The position numbers and the translations under genes are program-made. A stretch of 64,000 nt of DNA from Oidiodendron maius Zn (taxonomy: Eukaryota > Ascomycota > Leotiomycetes > Myxotrichaceae), in contig KN832872.1 in NCBI GenBank assembly GCA_000827325.1, positions 1,488,001 to 1,552,000 on the forward strand, given 5' to 3'. Positions 1 through 11,321 of the stretch are shown here, one piece after another. Numbering within the stretch: the first letter of the stretch is position 1; the number at the start of each line of letters is the position of its first letter. Below the pieces are notes generated by a model that saw nothing but the letters and a program-made list of their open reading frames with translations, was not told where the DNA came from and did not search any database.

Positions 1-367
1 GGCTGGTTTATTTGTGGCTTTTCATTCAATGACGTTGATCGACAGAACGCAAGGAAAACAGGCGAGAGGAAGCCAAGAGGCTTGTGAATCATACTGCATA
101 AAAGGACCATTCATTCCCATCCGATAATTGTATATTTATAGTCCATATGGTACTTCGTTCCTGAGCCAGGAATAATCACGCCATTTAGAACTGGCGGGTG
201 TCGAAACAATCAACAAACGTTCGCCTACCAGTCAATCCAAGTTACAAGACAGCACACAACACAGCGCCTAATTCTGCCAAGCGTACAGACATAGACGCTA
301 CCGGCTGTATTTTTACTTAAACAGTCTCTATCTGCATGAGACTCTCAGACCAGATCATATCACAAAC
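1..367. other. Left-edge intergenic sequence
   Basis: No coding region is supported here. The stretch is AT-rich and leads into the DUF4112 gene, so it probably contains that gene's promoter and 5' leader. A minus-strand open frame over 317-736 lies antisense to the DUF4112 exons and looks like a shadow. Confidence 0.6.
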
Positions 368-1372
368 ATGACGTCCATATTTACAAATTATGTCGCCAAA
401 AGGTTCCTTGGAGAGAGCCTTCAGAATAATTTCGGCCAGGAGGTGAGCACTTCCTTGCAAATTCATCCCACGAAGGTAACTAATACTTTGGAAGGATCCG
501 TACTTCGAAAGGGTCCCTGCCACCCGGCTAAATGGGAGACCTTCAAAGAAAGGAAAGAAGAGACGCAAAGCGTTACCGCCGGGCATATCTGAGCACGATG
601 GGAAGGTCCTCACAAAAGTCAAGAGACGAGCATATTTTCTCGATATGAGCTTATGCAACTGTTGCGGTATCCGATTTGGATGGAGCTCTGTTATTGGTAT
701 CATTCCAGGGTATGGTTTATTATCCCTTTTCAGCAACTGTTGCTAAATTCATTATAGTCTCGGGGATGTCTGCGACGCAATGATGGCTATTATGGTTATG
801 AGAACCTGCGATCAGATAGAGGGTGGGCTCCCACAAGATGTGAAGATCCGGATGTACGGTAACATTTTGATGGATTTTGGTATAGGCATATTGCCATTGT
901 TAGGAGACGTATGTATTCCTCTTGTGGACTCTCATTTCTGGGCATTGCTGACTTCTCTACCTAGTTACTTGACGCCCTATTCCGAGCCAATACCAAAAAT
1001 GCTGTCCTCCTTGAGAAACATCTGCGCCAGAAAGGCGCTAAGGCTCTCCGAGCTCAAGGTCAAGCATTACCTGCGACTGATCCCACCGATCCTGACGAAT
1101 ATGACCAACAACTGAGAGAAGAAAACGGTCCGCCTCCGCCATACACCAGCTCATCAGCACAGCATGGCACATACGAACAGGGCCAGAGCCAGTCACAATC
1201 CACACATCCACAAACGTCCGAGTCAAGAGGTGGTGGCTGGTTCAGTGGATTTGGGAGCAAAAAGAAACAACCTGATGTTGAGCGTGGAAATGAGTTGCGA
1301 ACAGTGGAACGGCCTGGCCGTTCAACTCCCGCCCGCCCCAGCGAGGCCCATGAAAGTAGTGGGAGGAGTTAG
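368..1372 (+). CDS. DUF4112 domain protein, 4 exons, 282 aa
   Basis: Exons 368-442, 495-709, 758-908 and 965-1372 join in frame to 282 aa. The start gives MTSIFTNYVAKRF, and the junctions restore two conserved stretches: GQE|DPYFERVPATRLNG and SVIGIIPGLGDVCDAMMA. The DUF4112 core (about residues 60-160) carries the motif LPPGISEHD, a basic KVKRRAY stretch, a small hydrophobic glycine-rich segment (RFGWSSVIGIIPGLGD) and a second one (MDFGIGILPLLGDLLDALF), so two membrane-inserted hairpins are plausible. The C-terminal third is polar and low-complexity (PPPPYTSSS, glutamine/serine runs, SGFGSKKKQP) and probably disordered. The family occurs in fungi and bacteria and its biochemical role is unknown. 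The family assignment is firm; a membrane location is inference. The next gene, RNR2, lies 660 bp downstream on the same strand and shows no functional link. Confidence 0.88.
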
Positions 1373-2032
1373 ATGCTAGGGATCTATGCGTCAAATATAG
1401 GCCGATTCTGAGAGACAATGTCTGGATCTTGTGTACCAGTGGAGCAGCATTGTGTTTCATTTTGGTTTGGTTAGACACCCACTTAGTAAGAATAATTGTT
1501 AGGTATAGTTATTATCGTAGTACGGTATGATTAATCTTGACCTGAACTGCCCCGCCCACATACTCTCATGCACATTGAAGTCATTGCATTCTTCTCTGTC
1601 CATCGGATATCTCAATGTTTCCCTGCGGAAAATGTAAATAAACAAGCCAAAGTAAAGGAGAAATAAAATAAAACGTAAAATAATTCTTACACATATTTCT
1701 TGAAAGAACAGAATTTTGACCTTTCTTCCTCGTAACAAACCGACCAGAAACTGATCCGATCTGATAACTCGCTCCCAGCCTCCCTCATTCCCCAATGCTA
1801 GCCTCGTATTAACGCGTGCCGCCTAGTCGCGTTCACTAGCGTGATTTTGAAGTGTTTTTAATCACGTGACCAGGCGAAGGAAGTCACATATCTAGCCAGG
1901 ACGCGCTCTTCTGGCCTCCCTCTTCCCTCTCTCAACACGTTCAATCCTCAGCACAACATCCTCTCTATACGTCTCCTCTCCTCTTCCTGACGTGTTCTCT
2001 CTTACTCCATTATTCCCTTAACCTCAGTCAAC
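1373..2032. promoter_or_regulatory. RNR2 upstream region with MluI box
   Basis: This stretch lies between the DUF4112 stop and the RNR2 start. It contains ACGCGT at 1812-1817, the core of the MluI cell-cycle box bound by MBF in yeasts, with two further CGCG-containing sites nearby (around 1828 and 1900). The last 120 bases before the start are strongly CT-rich, as is common just upstream of fungal start codons. MBF control of ribonucleotide reductase genes is established in yeasts; its operation here is inference. Confidence 0.5.
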
Positions 2033-3450
2033 ATGACAACGCAGGTTACTCCTTCCAAGACGGTATGCAAACTCCCATCGCCACCGTCCCCCCACCGCGT
2101 CAAATACACTTGCTGACTCGACTTCACAGGCTGCCTCAGCCATTGAGGGTCTTAAGATGGGCGATTCTCCTGCCAAGAAGCTACAATTCCAGGCGGCTGG
2201 CAAGGAGAACGTTCCCTTTGATGCTGACGCGCCGGTGCTCGAGGTCCAGATCCAAAAGCCCATCGAGGAGGTCAAGCAAGAGAAGGCAGTCGTAGTTGCA
2301 CCAACGATTAGGCCTGAAGAGTCAGACGAGCCTCTGCTTCAGGAGAATCCTCAACGCTTCGTTCTCTTCCCTATCAAGTACCATGAGGTGAGTGTCGCGT
2401 CCGGACACACGACGCGTAAAGTGCTGCGACTAATGACTTGCAACAGATCTGGCAGATGTACAAGAAGGCGGAGGCATCCTTCTGGACCGCAGAAGAAATT
2501 GATCTCTCCAAGGATCTTCACGACTGGAACAACCGGCTGAATGATGATGAGCGTTACTTCATCTCCCACGTCCTCGCGTTCTTCGCTGCCTCCGATGGAA
2601 TTGTCAATGAGAACCTCGTCGAACGATTCAGCGGTGAGGTCCAGATTCCAGAGGCCCGCTGTTTTTATGGTTTCCAGATCATGATGGAGAATATCCATTC
2701 TGAGACTTACTCGCTCCTCATTGACACATATATCAAGGAGCAGGCCCAGCGTGCCTACCTTTTCAATGCCATCGAGACCAGTAAGCCTCAACTCGCCATA
2801 TCTCTAAACACTATGCTAATTCTCTTCCAGTTCCTTGCATCAAGAAGAAGGCTGATTGGGCTGTTAGATGGATCCAGGACAAGTCCTCCACTTTCGCTCA
2901 ACGTCTGGTAGCATTTGCCGCAGTTGAGGGTATCTTCTTCAGTGGTTCGTTCGCCTCTATCTTCTGGCTGAAGAAGCGTGGTCTGATGGCTGGCCTCACC
3001 TTCTCTAATGAGCTGATCTCTCGTGATGAGGGTCTTCACACCGACTTTGCTTGCTTACTCTTCTCCCACCTCAAGCACAGACCAAGCAAGCAAGCTGTTC
3101 AGGACGTTATCACGGAAGCCGTCACCATCGAGCAGGAATTCTTGACCGAGGCTCTGCCTTGCGCTCTACTGGGCATGAACTCAATGCTCATGAAACAATA
3201 TATTGAATTTGTTGCCGACCGCCTTCTTGTCGCCCTCGGAAATGAGAAGTACTACAAGGTCACGAACCCATTCGACTTCATGGAGAATATCTCCTTGACT
3301 GGCAAGACCAACTTCTTCGAGAAGCGTGTCGGTGACTACCAAAAGGCTGGCGTCATGGCCGGCACCCAAAAGAAGCACGAGGATACCGTCGCGCAGGCCG
3401 AGACCAAGGCTGAGAATGGTGGGGACTTCAACTTCGATGAGGACTTCTAG
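2033..3450 (+). CDS. RNR2: Ribonucleoside-diphosphate reductase small subunit
   Basis: Exons 2033-2062, 2130-2387, 2447-2780 and 2831-3450 give 413 aa, the usual length for fungal R2. With the large subunit it reduces ribonucleoside diphosphates to deoxy forms, the rate-limiting step of dNTP supply; R2 carries the di-iron tyrosyl-radical centre. By alignment with the mammalian family the iron ligands are D146, E177, H180, E240, E274 and H277, and the radical tyrosine is Y184 in ENIHSETY. All are present. The protein ends in NFDEDF, the acidic tail that docks on the large subunit. The first roughly 90 residues are a variable N-terminal extension, which in relatives carries regulatory sites. 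The upstream region holds a MluI box, and intron 2 holds another ACGCGT at 2412-2417. The gene is intact, with no missing catalytic residue. Confidence 0.97.
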
Positions 3451-3880
3451 ACATTCTGAAATTTTGGTGCGGCCATTTTATCTCAACTCTGTACAACCGT
3501 GTTACAATTCACTTCTTACAAATGCTGGCATAGATGGCGAGGCCGCCGGGTGCAAACATGCTACTCTCTGGACATCTTTCTCTTTATTGGCGTTGGGCGG
3601 CTTGGGTTGATTATGGTGTAATGAGACAGCGATATTGCATGGAGCTAAGTGAAAAAAATAGCATTAAAAAAAACAAATTTGTCTAAACTTACAATCTTGC
3701 ATTACCTTGTTACATCTCGTGTCTCGTGCTTGGTGTCTACTATCATAAAGACTTCCATCTCAATATTTCAAAGCATTCCTCTTCCTATGGATCAAGTCTA
3801 TCATGTGCAAACCCCCGTCAACACCTGCCATGCAAAACGCATATTCCTACCCAGCTTCATCTGCACTTATAAAGCCACTT
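3451..3880. other. Convergent 3' region, RNR2/SRP21
   Basis: This 430 bp between two converging genes holds both 3' UTRs. It is AT-rich in the middle (for example the A-rich run around 3650-3680). No gene is supported. Confidence 0.6.
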
Positions 3881-4435
3881 TCACTTCTTCCCCTTCTTCT
3901 TCCCCTTCTTCGGACCCCCGCCTCCCTGTCCAGGCTGTTTCCCTCCAGCCGCCAACGCAGAAACCTCCACTACCGGCGTAGCAACACCGCTTGCCCCCTC
4001 TATAGGTGTTTCCACCATCGCGACATCCTCCTTCGCCTCGTCCGGTAGGCCCGCCATGGGTCGGCATAGCTTTCCGAGGATCTGGATTAGCCGCGAGACC
4101 TCAGCAGCTTTATTCGTAGTGTATTTTAGAGTCGCTCCCGAGACAGGATCGAAGGTCTTGAGGACGAGTGTCGCGCGGACGGGATCGGGTAAGGAAGCTG
4201 CAGTAGGAGCGAAGGAGTCATCTGTTGTGGTGGCTTTGGAGGAGGACTTTGACTTGCGTGGAGCGGAGGAGGAAGGTTTGAGGAGGGTGTACTTGGTGGT
4301 TATGCGCGTCTATGAAAGGCTTAGAGAGACAGTAGTGAGGAGGGGTAGGTAAAGGGGACGGACGGTGGAGGGTCGGGCCTCGAGGAGCTGGCTGGATTTT
4401 TCTAGCCATGTCTCGGCTTTGTCGAGGTATGGCAT
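3881..4435 (-). CDS. SRP21: Signal recognition particle 9/21 kDa subunit
   Basis: Two exons on the minus strand, 4435-4364 and 4309-3881, give 166 aa. The protein starts MPYLDKAETWLEKSSQLLEA and continues RPST|TRITTKYTLL, the conserved opening of the SRP9-21 domain (about residues 3-95). Its core contains ATLVLKTFDPVSGATLKY and KAAEVSRLIQILGKLCRPMAG. The product binds SRP RNA in the Alu-like domain of the signal recognition particle, which targets nascent secretory proteins to the ER. The tail is lysine/glycine-rich (GGPKKGKKKGKK), as in many fungal orthologs. The intron donor reads GTCCGT, a weak site, but splicing there exactly restores the family sequence. The gene is divergent from the DUF1308 gene across 317 bp. 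Confidence 0.9.
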
Positions 4436-4752
4436 TGCGAACTGGTGCTATGAAGTTTCTGAGATGTCTATGCTCCTTCACAGCAGATGGCATCAGTCGT
4501 GTGAGATAGTGTATCTGAGGAATGAAGAATTGTAGTCGCGCGGCGCAAGGCTGAGAGTCGAGAATGTGGGGTTTCGCAAGCGAGCTTGGCTTTCATCTGG
4601 AGGCAGACAATCGAGTCATTCTTTATGTGAATTTGTCACAACTCAGCGAGGGTTACATTTATGTACTGCCGGTTCCTTCCATATAATATGGCAATATAGA
4701 ATCCACATCTTAGAAAGCGATTTTTATTGCTCTGCTACTTCCTATTCTGACA
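4436..4752. promoter_or_regulatory. Divergent promoter region, SRP21/DUF1308
   Basis: This 317 bp separates the two start codons of divergently transcribed genes and must contain both promoters. I see no recognisable binding-site cluster. Confidence 0.5.
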
Positions 4753-6581
4753 ATGGCCCAAGATGGCATTGAAGGAGACATAACTTGTCTCAACATTTCA
4801 AACACTCTTTCTGGCTATGAGGAATATAAAGAGAGTCATGAAGCCCAGTCCCAGGCAGCAGATATGAAACAACGTGCCAAGCTCCTTCTAGACGAGCTGG
4901 CCCAATTCCAGCAATATCTGAACGATAGGAAACGCGAAGACGCAATTTATCTCGGCGTCTTCAAATCCGATGTTCAGCAGGAGTTAAAACTTTTAGAGAA
5001 GGTAGATTAGCTTTTCAGGCAAAAATGCTCAGATCTAACTAAGGACAGATATCAAGTACAGATATGACAGATGACAAGATAATGCACACTCTCAGGTCCT
5101 CCAACTTTACATTCTTTGAGCAGCTAGTAAGTACACTTCGGTACAGAGATCTCCTCGGTTCTATGAATTTTACTCAGTAGTGAGATCAAAAATATCTTCC
5201 CTGAATGTCTTTCCGCGATTGGATGCTGGTCTGGCCTGAATTTGCTTGGTCTCCTCTAGTCGACGAAAGATATTCTGCGATTCATTTAAATTCTCTGTAT
5301 TTTTATTGTACTTCTGAGATAGTATCTCGAGACCAATTATATTATCCGATGCAACACATCTTACTCCTACGCTAAGCATTGTCTAATTCTTTAATTTATG
5401 TTTAGTGGTCAGCAGCAAAGACCAGCACTGGTTTGACAGCCTTCCGAAAATGGTTTCCTTTATACCAGAAAGATCGGATGCCAGCCCATGGCAGATCCAA
5501 AAATCGATCATTTCAGGCAATGGTTGATATCATTGCACAAAATGGATTGGAGTGGATCAAAGTCTCATCAACCACGGAGAAGAGAATCATATGGGATTTG
5601 GCCAAAGCTGGGTATGCTGGATCATCAAGTGACGAAGATTATTCCGACAATGAACCGGAAGATGAGATGGATGACTCAATAGGTCTTCTTAAACAGGTTA
5701 AGGCACTAGTCAAAGCCTCTCGAGCCGCTAGAATTAGATATCACCATCCATCCATTCGACTCGTGTTACCCCGGATCAGTAAAAACGGGCCCAAACAGGT
5801 GCAGGGTGTCCTACAGCATATCAGAGCCCTCGGAGTGACTGTTCAAACGGCAGAGGATATCCCATTGTCACGACCTGTAGCTGAAGTTTTGCACCTGCTC
5901 GCCGCCGATCGGTACTCGACTTTCTCGAAAACAATTAACCTTGATTGCACGATTCTACTTGCCTTTGTGAGCGATCTGTCGCACGGGAGAGTTGCACCAC
6001 AGGACTGGCATAATAAGGATATCGCGAGGCAGATAAAATTCGAAGCCGAAGATCAACTACTCCCTAGCAGCTTATGGCCTGCATGCAGCGACCGGAAATT
6101 GGTCTGTACTCGTGAAGCCGCCGATCGCATGCACGAGATTGTCAATATATTCGGTACTGAGACAGAGAAGAAGAGAGCTGCATTACTCGTTTATGAGGGT
6201 TGTGATGGTACGGCACCATTGACAAGAGAGCAGTGCATCGAGGCATTCAAAAAGTTATCAGACTATCAAGTTCCCATGGAGTGGAGTCTCCCAGTCACAG
6301 TTGTCGATGTCGATATGGAGGCCATAAAATCGAGCCTCCCGCCAATAGCCAAAGAAGTCGAAAACGTGCTGGTCAGTATCAACCAGTCTGTATTCTTCTA
6401 TGGCTGGTATGCCGGTAACACGACTTTAAGTTCCAATGGAAGTGTCGCCAAAGCAATCGAGGCGAAAATAGAGGAGAATCGGGTTCATGACGAAGATTCT
6501 GGTCCAGATGTATGGCTCTGCACCACATCAAGATCTTTGGTTGGGAAAGAGAAAGAAAGAAGAGGTAATCCGGTGCAATGA
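4753..6581 (+). CDS. DUF1308 protein (UPF0415 / C7orf25 family)
   Basis: Exons 4753-5001, 5049-5126 and 5406-6581 give 500 aa. An N-terminal helical part (QRAKLLLDELAQFQQYL, then LKLLEK) is followed by SSNFTFFEQLWSAAKTSTGL across the second junction, matching the position of a conserved helix in animal UPF0415 proteins. The DUF1308 core follows, with NGLEWIKVSS, an acidic loop (SSSDEDYSDNEPEDEMDD), HHPSIRLVLPRI, and the hallmark TINLDCTILLAFVSDLSHG. The C-terminal part includes AALLVYEGCDG and the VFFYGWYAGNTT stretch. Function is unknown; the family is conserved from fungi to humans and may contain a nuclease-like fold, which I cannot verify. The second intron (5127-5405, 279 bp) is several times longer than the others in the window and contains a 69-codon antisense open frame. 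Family call firm, middle exon good. Confidence 0.85.
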
Positions 6582-7634
6582 GACTTGTCTTCCCATTACA
6601 GTGCTCTTAGAATTGGAATAGGAGGTTTTGAAGAGGGGTAGACTATATAACGGGGTATGAGGCACATGCTTTGTTCAGAGAGATTAAGAGAGGCGAATTC
6701 ATGTGTTTTATATTGTATACGAAATTGTTTGAGACTCCAGGAATTTTCAGCTGCGGAATAACTTGACTTTACGCACCTGTATGGATGACGAGGCGAACTG
6801 GTAGGATATCTGTTTGAGCAGTCTGACTTACAGATTAGATATGTTTTTCTTGACTAGTATTTGGAAAGGTAGACGTATTGTCTAGGACATCAGTTGAAGC
6901 ACTACTTCCTTACCCCTAATTCTTCCAAGACCGTATCCGAAAAGATGGCAGCCATAGCCTATGGACAAATCTACTTGACTAATCCATGAAGTACTTCTCT
7001 TACGACAAAAATATTCTTGCCGTATTTCGGATATGTGGCAACTGATGGCAAACTAAATTGATATCCCAATCCAGTGGGACGGAATACACCACTCTCCTAT
7101 TACGGAGTGGTAAATGAAACGCTATATTGCCACCGAGAGCATCTCGAAACAGGGAATGTATTCAAAACGATAGCAGAATATTCCAAAAAGAAGTAAAAGG
7201 TGCATAATAATGTACCACCTCATCACGCATTGCTTAAACAAGAAATTATCAAATGTCAATACTGTTTGGCTATGCAGGATGTTTATGAAGCCTTGATGCG
7301 AGGTTGAAAGACGCGGCATCCGATGGTGCGGTCACCAACGGCCTCGAATCAGCTTACATAAGCCATTGCCGCGTTTGAAATCTCACTGGACCCACGACAT
7401 AGTAAGCCGAACGCGCCGGCTTCGGTCGGTGTATAAGCTGGCACAAGAAAATAATACCGGCGACTTTGAGGAAGTCAAACAAAGGATGTGTAACTCGAGC
7501 TGACTCCAATTTACTTTTGTGCACCTCCGCCCTCCCTCTCCAAACAGTCTCCGAGCTACAGAAGGCAACAAGTTGACACTGAATTAAAATAACTCCAAGA
7601 ATACCTCACGCGGAGGGCAGGAGGGAGCTTCAAG
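6582..7634. other. Intergenic, DUF1308 to OAC1
   Basis: About 1 kb between two plus-strand genes. The first part is AT-rich 3' sequence; the last 130 bases include the CT-rich OAC1 leader. The short minus-strand open frames here (7122-7319, 7383-7571) show no family resemblance and I do not call them. Confidence 0.55.
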
Positions 7635-8725
7635 ATGTCGACTACTTTGGGGTATGTTCTCACGATTTGTTTGCGCATTCGGCCTCTGACAAATATACCC
7701 AGGGCTTTCATAGCCGGTGGCATTGCTGCCTGCGGAGCTGTCACAGCGACGCATCCTTTCGAGACGGTGAAGATCCGGTAAAGCTCCCAACTCGGACTTC
7801 TGACGGGTGGTTCTGACAAGAAAACGCAAATAGCATGCAGCTGCAAGGTGAACTACAAGAAAAGGGCCACCAGCCGCGAATGTACAAAGGGCCCATCCAT
7901 GGCGTCTCAGTTATCGTCCGCCACGAAGGCATAAGGGGGATCTATCGCGGGTTAGGTGCTGCGTACGTTTACCAAGTTCTCCTCAACGGGTGCAGGTTAG
8001 GTTTCTACGAACCCCTACGGCACACTTTAACCTCTACCCTCTTTACCGACCCTAAGACTCAAAGTCTGGGAATCAATGTCTTCGCTGGTGCAACATCAGG
8101 TATTCTTGGTGCCGCGGCGGGCAGCCCCTTCTTCCTCGTCAAGACGAGACTGCAGAGCTTCTCACCGTTTGCGCCGGTTGGAACACAGCATACATACAAG
8201 GGTGCTGTGGATGGGATGAGGCAAATATACAAGACTGAGGGCGTTACGGGACTTTACAGAGGTGTCGGAGCCGCCATGGTAAGAACAGGTTTCGGAAGTT
8301 CGGTACAATTGCCAACATACTTCTTTGCCAAACGAAGGCTTGTCAGGCACTTGGGCATGGAAGAGGGCCCGATGTTACATCTTGCCAGCAGTACAGCCAG
8401 TGGATTTGTCGTTTGTTGCGTTATGCATCCTCCAGGTAAAAACATGCCACTGTCTTATTAGCCATGCAACTAACGCTTTGCCTTAGACACAATCATGTCA
8501 CGTATGTATAACCAAAACGGCAACCTTTACAAGGGTGTATTCGACTGCCTCATGAAGACAGTTAGAACTGAAGGTTTTTTGGCTATCTACAAAGGATTCC
8601 TGCCCCACTTGGCAAGAATTTTGCCTCATACCATCCTGACTCTGAGTTTAGCGGAACAGACCAACAAGCTTATGAAGAAGGTCGAGGAGCGGATTCTCCC
8701 TGCGCCGATAAAAGGAGATGTCTAG
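7635..8725 (+). CDS. OAC1: Mitochondrial oxaloacetate carrier (SLC25 family)
   Basis: Exons 7635-7651, 7703-7777, 7834-8435 and 8487-8725 give 310 aa. It is a six-helix mitochondrial carrier with three repeats. The carrier signatures are HPFETVKIR (repeat 1), SPFFLVKTR (repeat 2, lacking the acidic residue, as in yeast Oac1) and HPPDTIMSR (repeat 3, where yeast has PWDVILTR). Oac1-specific stretches include IAGGIAACGAVT, the repeat-1 loop LGAAYVYQVLLNGCRLGFYEP, FAGATSGILGAAAGSP and SRMYNQNGNLYKG. Oac1 moves oxaloacetate, sulfate and isopropylmalate across the inner membrane, linking anaplerosis and leucine synthesis. The substrate is inferred from similarity. The first exon codes for only 5 residues plus 2 bases, so a predictor can easily miss it. 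The gene converges on CTU2 with only 131 bp between stops. Confidence 0.92.
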
Positions 8726-8856
8726 ATGGACATATCTCTAGGGTTTGGTGGCGCGATCTGCCTTGTAAATATTGGTTTTGGCGTGTATACCTAGAAGAGA
8801 TAGTGCATCTCGCGGTCATTTCGTTTAGAGTGTTTGCGGAGAAGGCCATTTTTTTT

Positions 8857-10045
8857 TCAACCGTTGATAGATCTCGAGCATCCATAGCATAAAATTCCAT
8901 GATGCTCATTCTCTCGCGCCGGCCTTGCGTCTGGATTTTGATCTCCTCCCCACCCGAATATGCCATCTGTGCCTTCTTCTACCGGAAGTCCACAAAGTCC
9001 ACAAGCTGCAGTACCGTCCATGCTTAAAGGCTTGAGCTTACTTGATGTCCTAACAACATTCGCAACTATGCTAGGGTAGTTTTCCTCAACAGACTGGAAA
9101 TATTGTGTCATGAGATCATCAATTGTGGTTAACTTCGAAGATGATGACACGTGAGACGATGGCTCCTGATATATTATTAAATCGGTGAGAGGTGGTGTCG
9201 TCAAAGAACAGAATGATAAGAGCTCCTGCTTAAGTACATCTCGTAATGGATAACTGAATCCTATACCGTAAGGGGACATCCCATCAGAAACCTGCCAGGG
9301 TAGTGAAAAACCACGTCCTTTGGCGGTCTCCGTAAGCGTCTTCTCGGCCAGGCGGGTAGTGGAATCTCCAAATAATATGCATTCACAGCCGGATGTCCTT
9401 GCAGCTTCCACTAGAAGTCTGCTGAGTAGCGTAGATATAATATCAACTCGCGATGTTGTTGACGGAATTGACCGAATCAGTACTTTTAGTCGTTCCATTC
9501 CTGGCTTTTGAGGATCTGTAGATGGTGGGTGTGGCAAACCCAAATTGTTCCAATCTATAATTTGCAGATTCAGAACTTCCTCGAGCCCAATGCTGGAGTA
9601 TGTATGCCTCGGATATCGAGCTTTGTATTTCTCCAGTAACATAGATGAGGTCTCTCTATCTTCATCATCTATGTCGAGATCAATATGGACAATATACAAC
9701 TCATAGGTAACCCGGTTCATCCTATCATATTGCCCTTGCAGATGGCGGTCTAGGATATGGACCAAAGAGGCCGAAGAGGCTCCAAAAGAAAGCGGGAGGA
9801 GAAGCTTCCTAGCCACCTTTGCAGATCCACGAACTCGGTACGTCTCTATACGTTTAACAGCCTTCGTAGTAATATACTGACCAAAGCATTTCCTGGATCC
9901 AGTTAGCACGAACACTATAAGCATGTGGGGTGCCGTACTGGCAGACCTGCTCGGACCGTATTCGATGTGTTGAAGGGTTCTCGCCGCATCTCTTGCACAA
10001 GGGATCAGGCCTATTTAAAGTGGTCAAGTCTTGCTTATCTACCAT
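8857..10045 (-). CDS. CTU2: Cytoplasmic tRNA 2-thiolation protein 2
   Basis: Two exons, 10045-9939 and 9892-8857, give 380 aa (Ncs2/Ctu2 family). With Ncs6/Ctu1 it forms the complex that thiolates U34 of tRNA-Lys, -Glu and -Gln, downstream of Urm1. The N-terminal zinc ribbon is restored by splicing: C17-x2-C20 in PLCKRCGENP pairs with C35-x2-C38 in VCQKCFGQY. Next come the family motif TTKAVKRIETYRV and the pocket LLLPLSFGASSASLVHILD. Ncs2 proteins keep this ATP-pyrophosphatase-like fold but lack the full catalytic loop. The segment CECILFGDSTTRLAEKTLTE resembles the second P-loop-like strand. The C-terminus has a second cysteine cluster (ACGLCGLP and ILCYGCSRS). The length is normal for the family and the gene looks intact. 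Confidence 0.92.
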
Positions 10046-11321
10046 AATGGCTCTAGAAAATGCAGATTCCAGCTCTATTCTAGAACGTCTGTTGCAAAAT
10101 ATGAACTGTGAAATGAATCGTCGCCTCAATGCTGTCGAGAATTATAAATTTGGCATTATGTCAGAGCCGCTTTTAGCGAAAGTCCTCCACACCCTCGGCC
10201 GAAGTGGCCTATCGGGAATCCGACAACTCTAATAAGAGTTTAGGGTATTCTTGGTATTAGACTCTTCTCATAAGGTGTTTATATTTCCCTTATTTGTCTT
10301 GAGACTATCAAAAATATGACTAGTCAGCTAGACACACATTCCACGCTGCCACGTTCGTGGATATCCTGTGCAAATGTTTCTTTGTAAGAGGGCTTCTGTT
10401 ATTGTATATTTGAATAAACTTATCAGTCATATGTCTTAAGATGGAAGATACTGAAATGAAGGATGTTAAGGGTGACAATTTTCTTGGAAATCCCTCAAAG
10501 ACTTCTTCCGAGCCTACCTTTGAGCAAGTAGTATAATTGGTGTCAAATGGTAGAGTCCCTCCATAGAGGCTTTCTAATTATATTCACGTATGGAATTACT
10601 AGTATTACAGTCATGGGCAAGGAGATGATGGACCAAGATTTATCGATAGTAAATGCAATTGACGCTATACCTCAATCAAATAATTCGTTATGAACTTACC
10701 CTTTACCCTGCCCTGAGAGACAGCCTCCCATTGAAAGTAACCCGGCGTTGAACTATATTATGCAATAGCTCTCATACTTGTGCTACCAAGGCGGTGTCAC
10801 TAAATCAAATTTCAATGTAAATATCCTCCATCCAGAGCTCTTCCCTCTTGCTGGAATTGGAGTGTGAACGACAAACGCGGACGACTAGATATTGGTCATA
10901 GATCCAGAGGTATAAGCTTGATCTAGAGATACCCAGTAGAGTAGCCAACTATCCATTGTAAACACCATAAAGAGTGTCATGCATTGGTCTTTTTATAGGC
11001 CTGTAGAGTAAAGCGGCGCGTGTTTGGCACTTCATTGCGCCTCGCCTTGGTCCGTGCTCTAAGCTGACTGATGTTATCGACACCTTCAGCTACCTCTCCA
11101 ACTAGGCTACGTTGCTAGAGAGTTCGGCATTTCCTAACTTGACTCCAAGGATTCTATTTTGTTCAACGGAGGCGCCATTAAACATTCAGCTGCCTGCGGA
11201 CTTTACACGTCTATTCTGGATGGCCAGACTCCCTTCATTATAGATTCCGCGTCCCAAACACCTACTTCCCTCCTAACTGCCGAGCACGCCCTTGTACCGC
11301 CTCCGCGAGGCTACGAGCAAA
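10046..11321. other. Divergent intergenic, CTU2/PTM1-like
   Basis: About 1.28 kb separates two divergent genes. It is AT-rich and I see no recognisable gene, RNA or repeat. A 61-codon plus-strand frame at 10047-10232 begins two bases from the CTU2 start codon, but it shows no family similarity and is probably chance. Confidence 0.5.

Noticed and set aside
8670-8966. Minus frame between OAC1 and CTU2
   Set aside because: It overlaps both genes' ends and shows no family features.
10047-10232. 61-codon frame two bases from the CTU2 start
   Set aside because: No known family, no codon-bias evidence, and it overlaps the CTU2 promoter; short frames of this size arise by chance.
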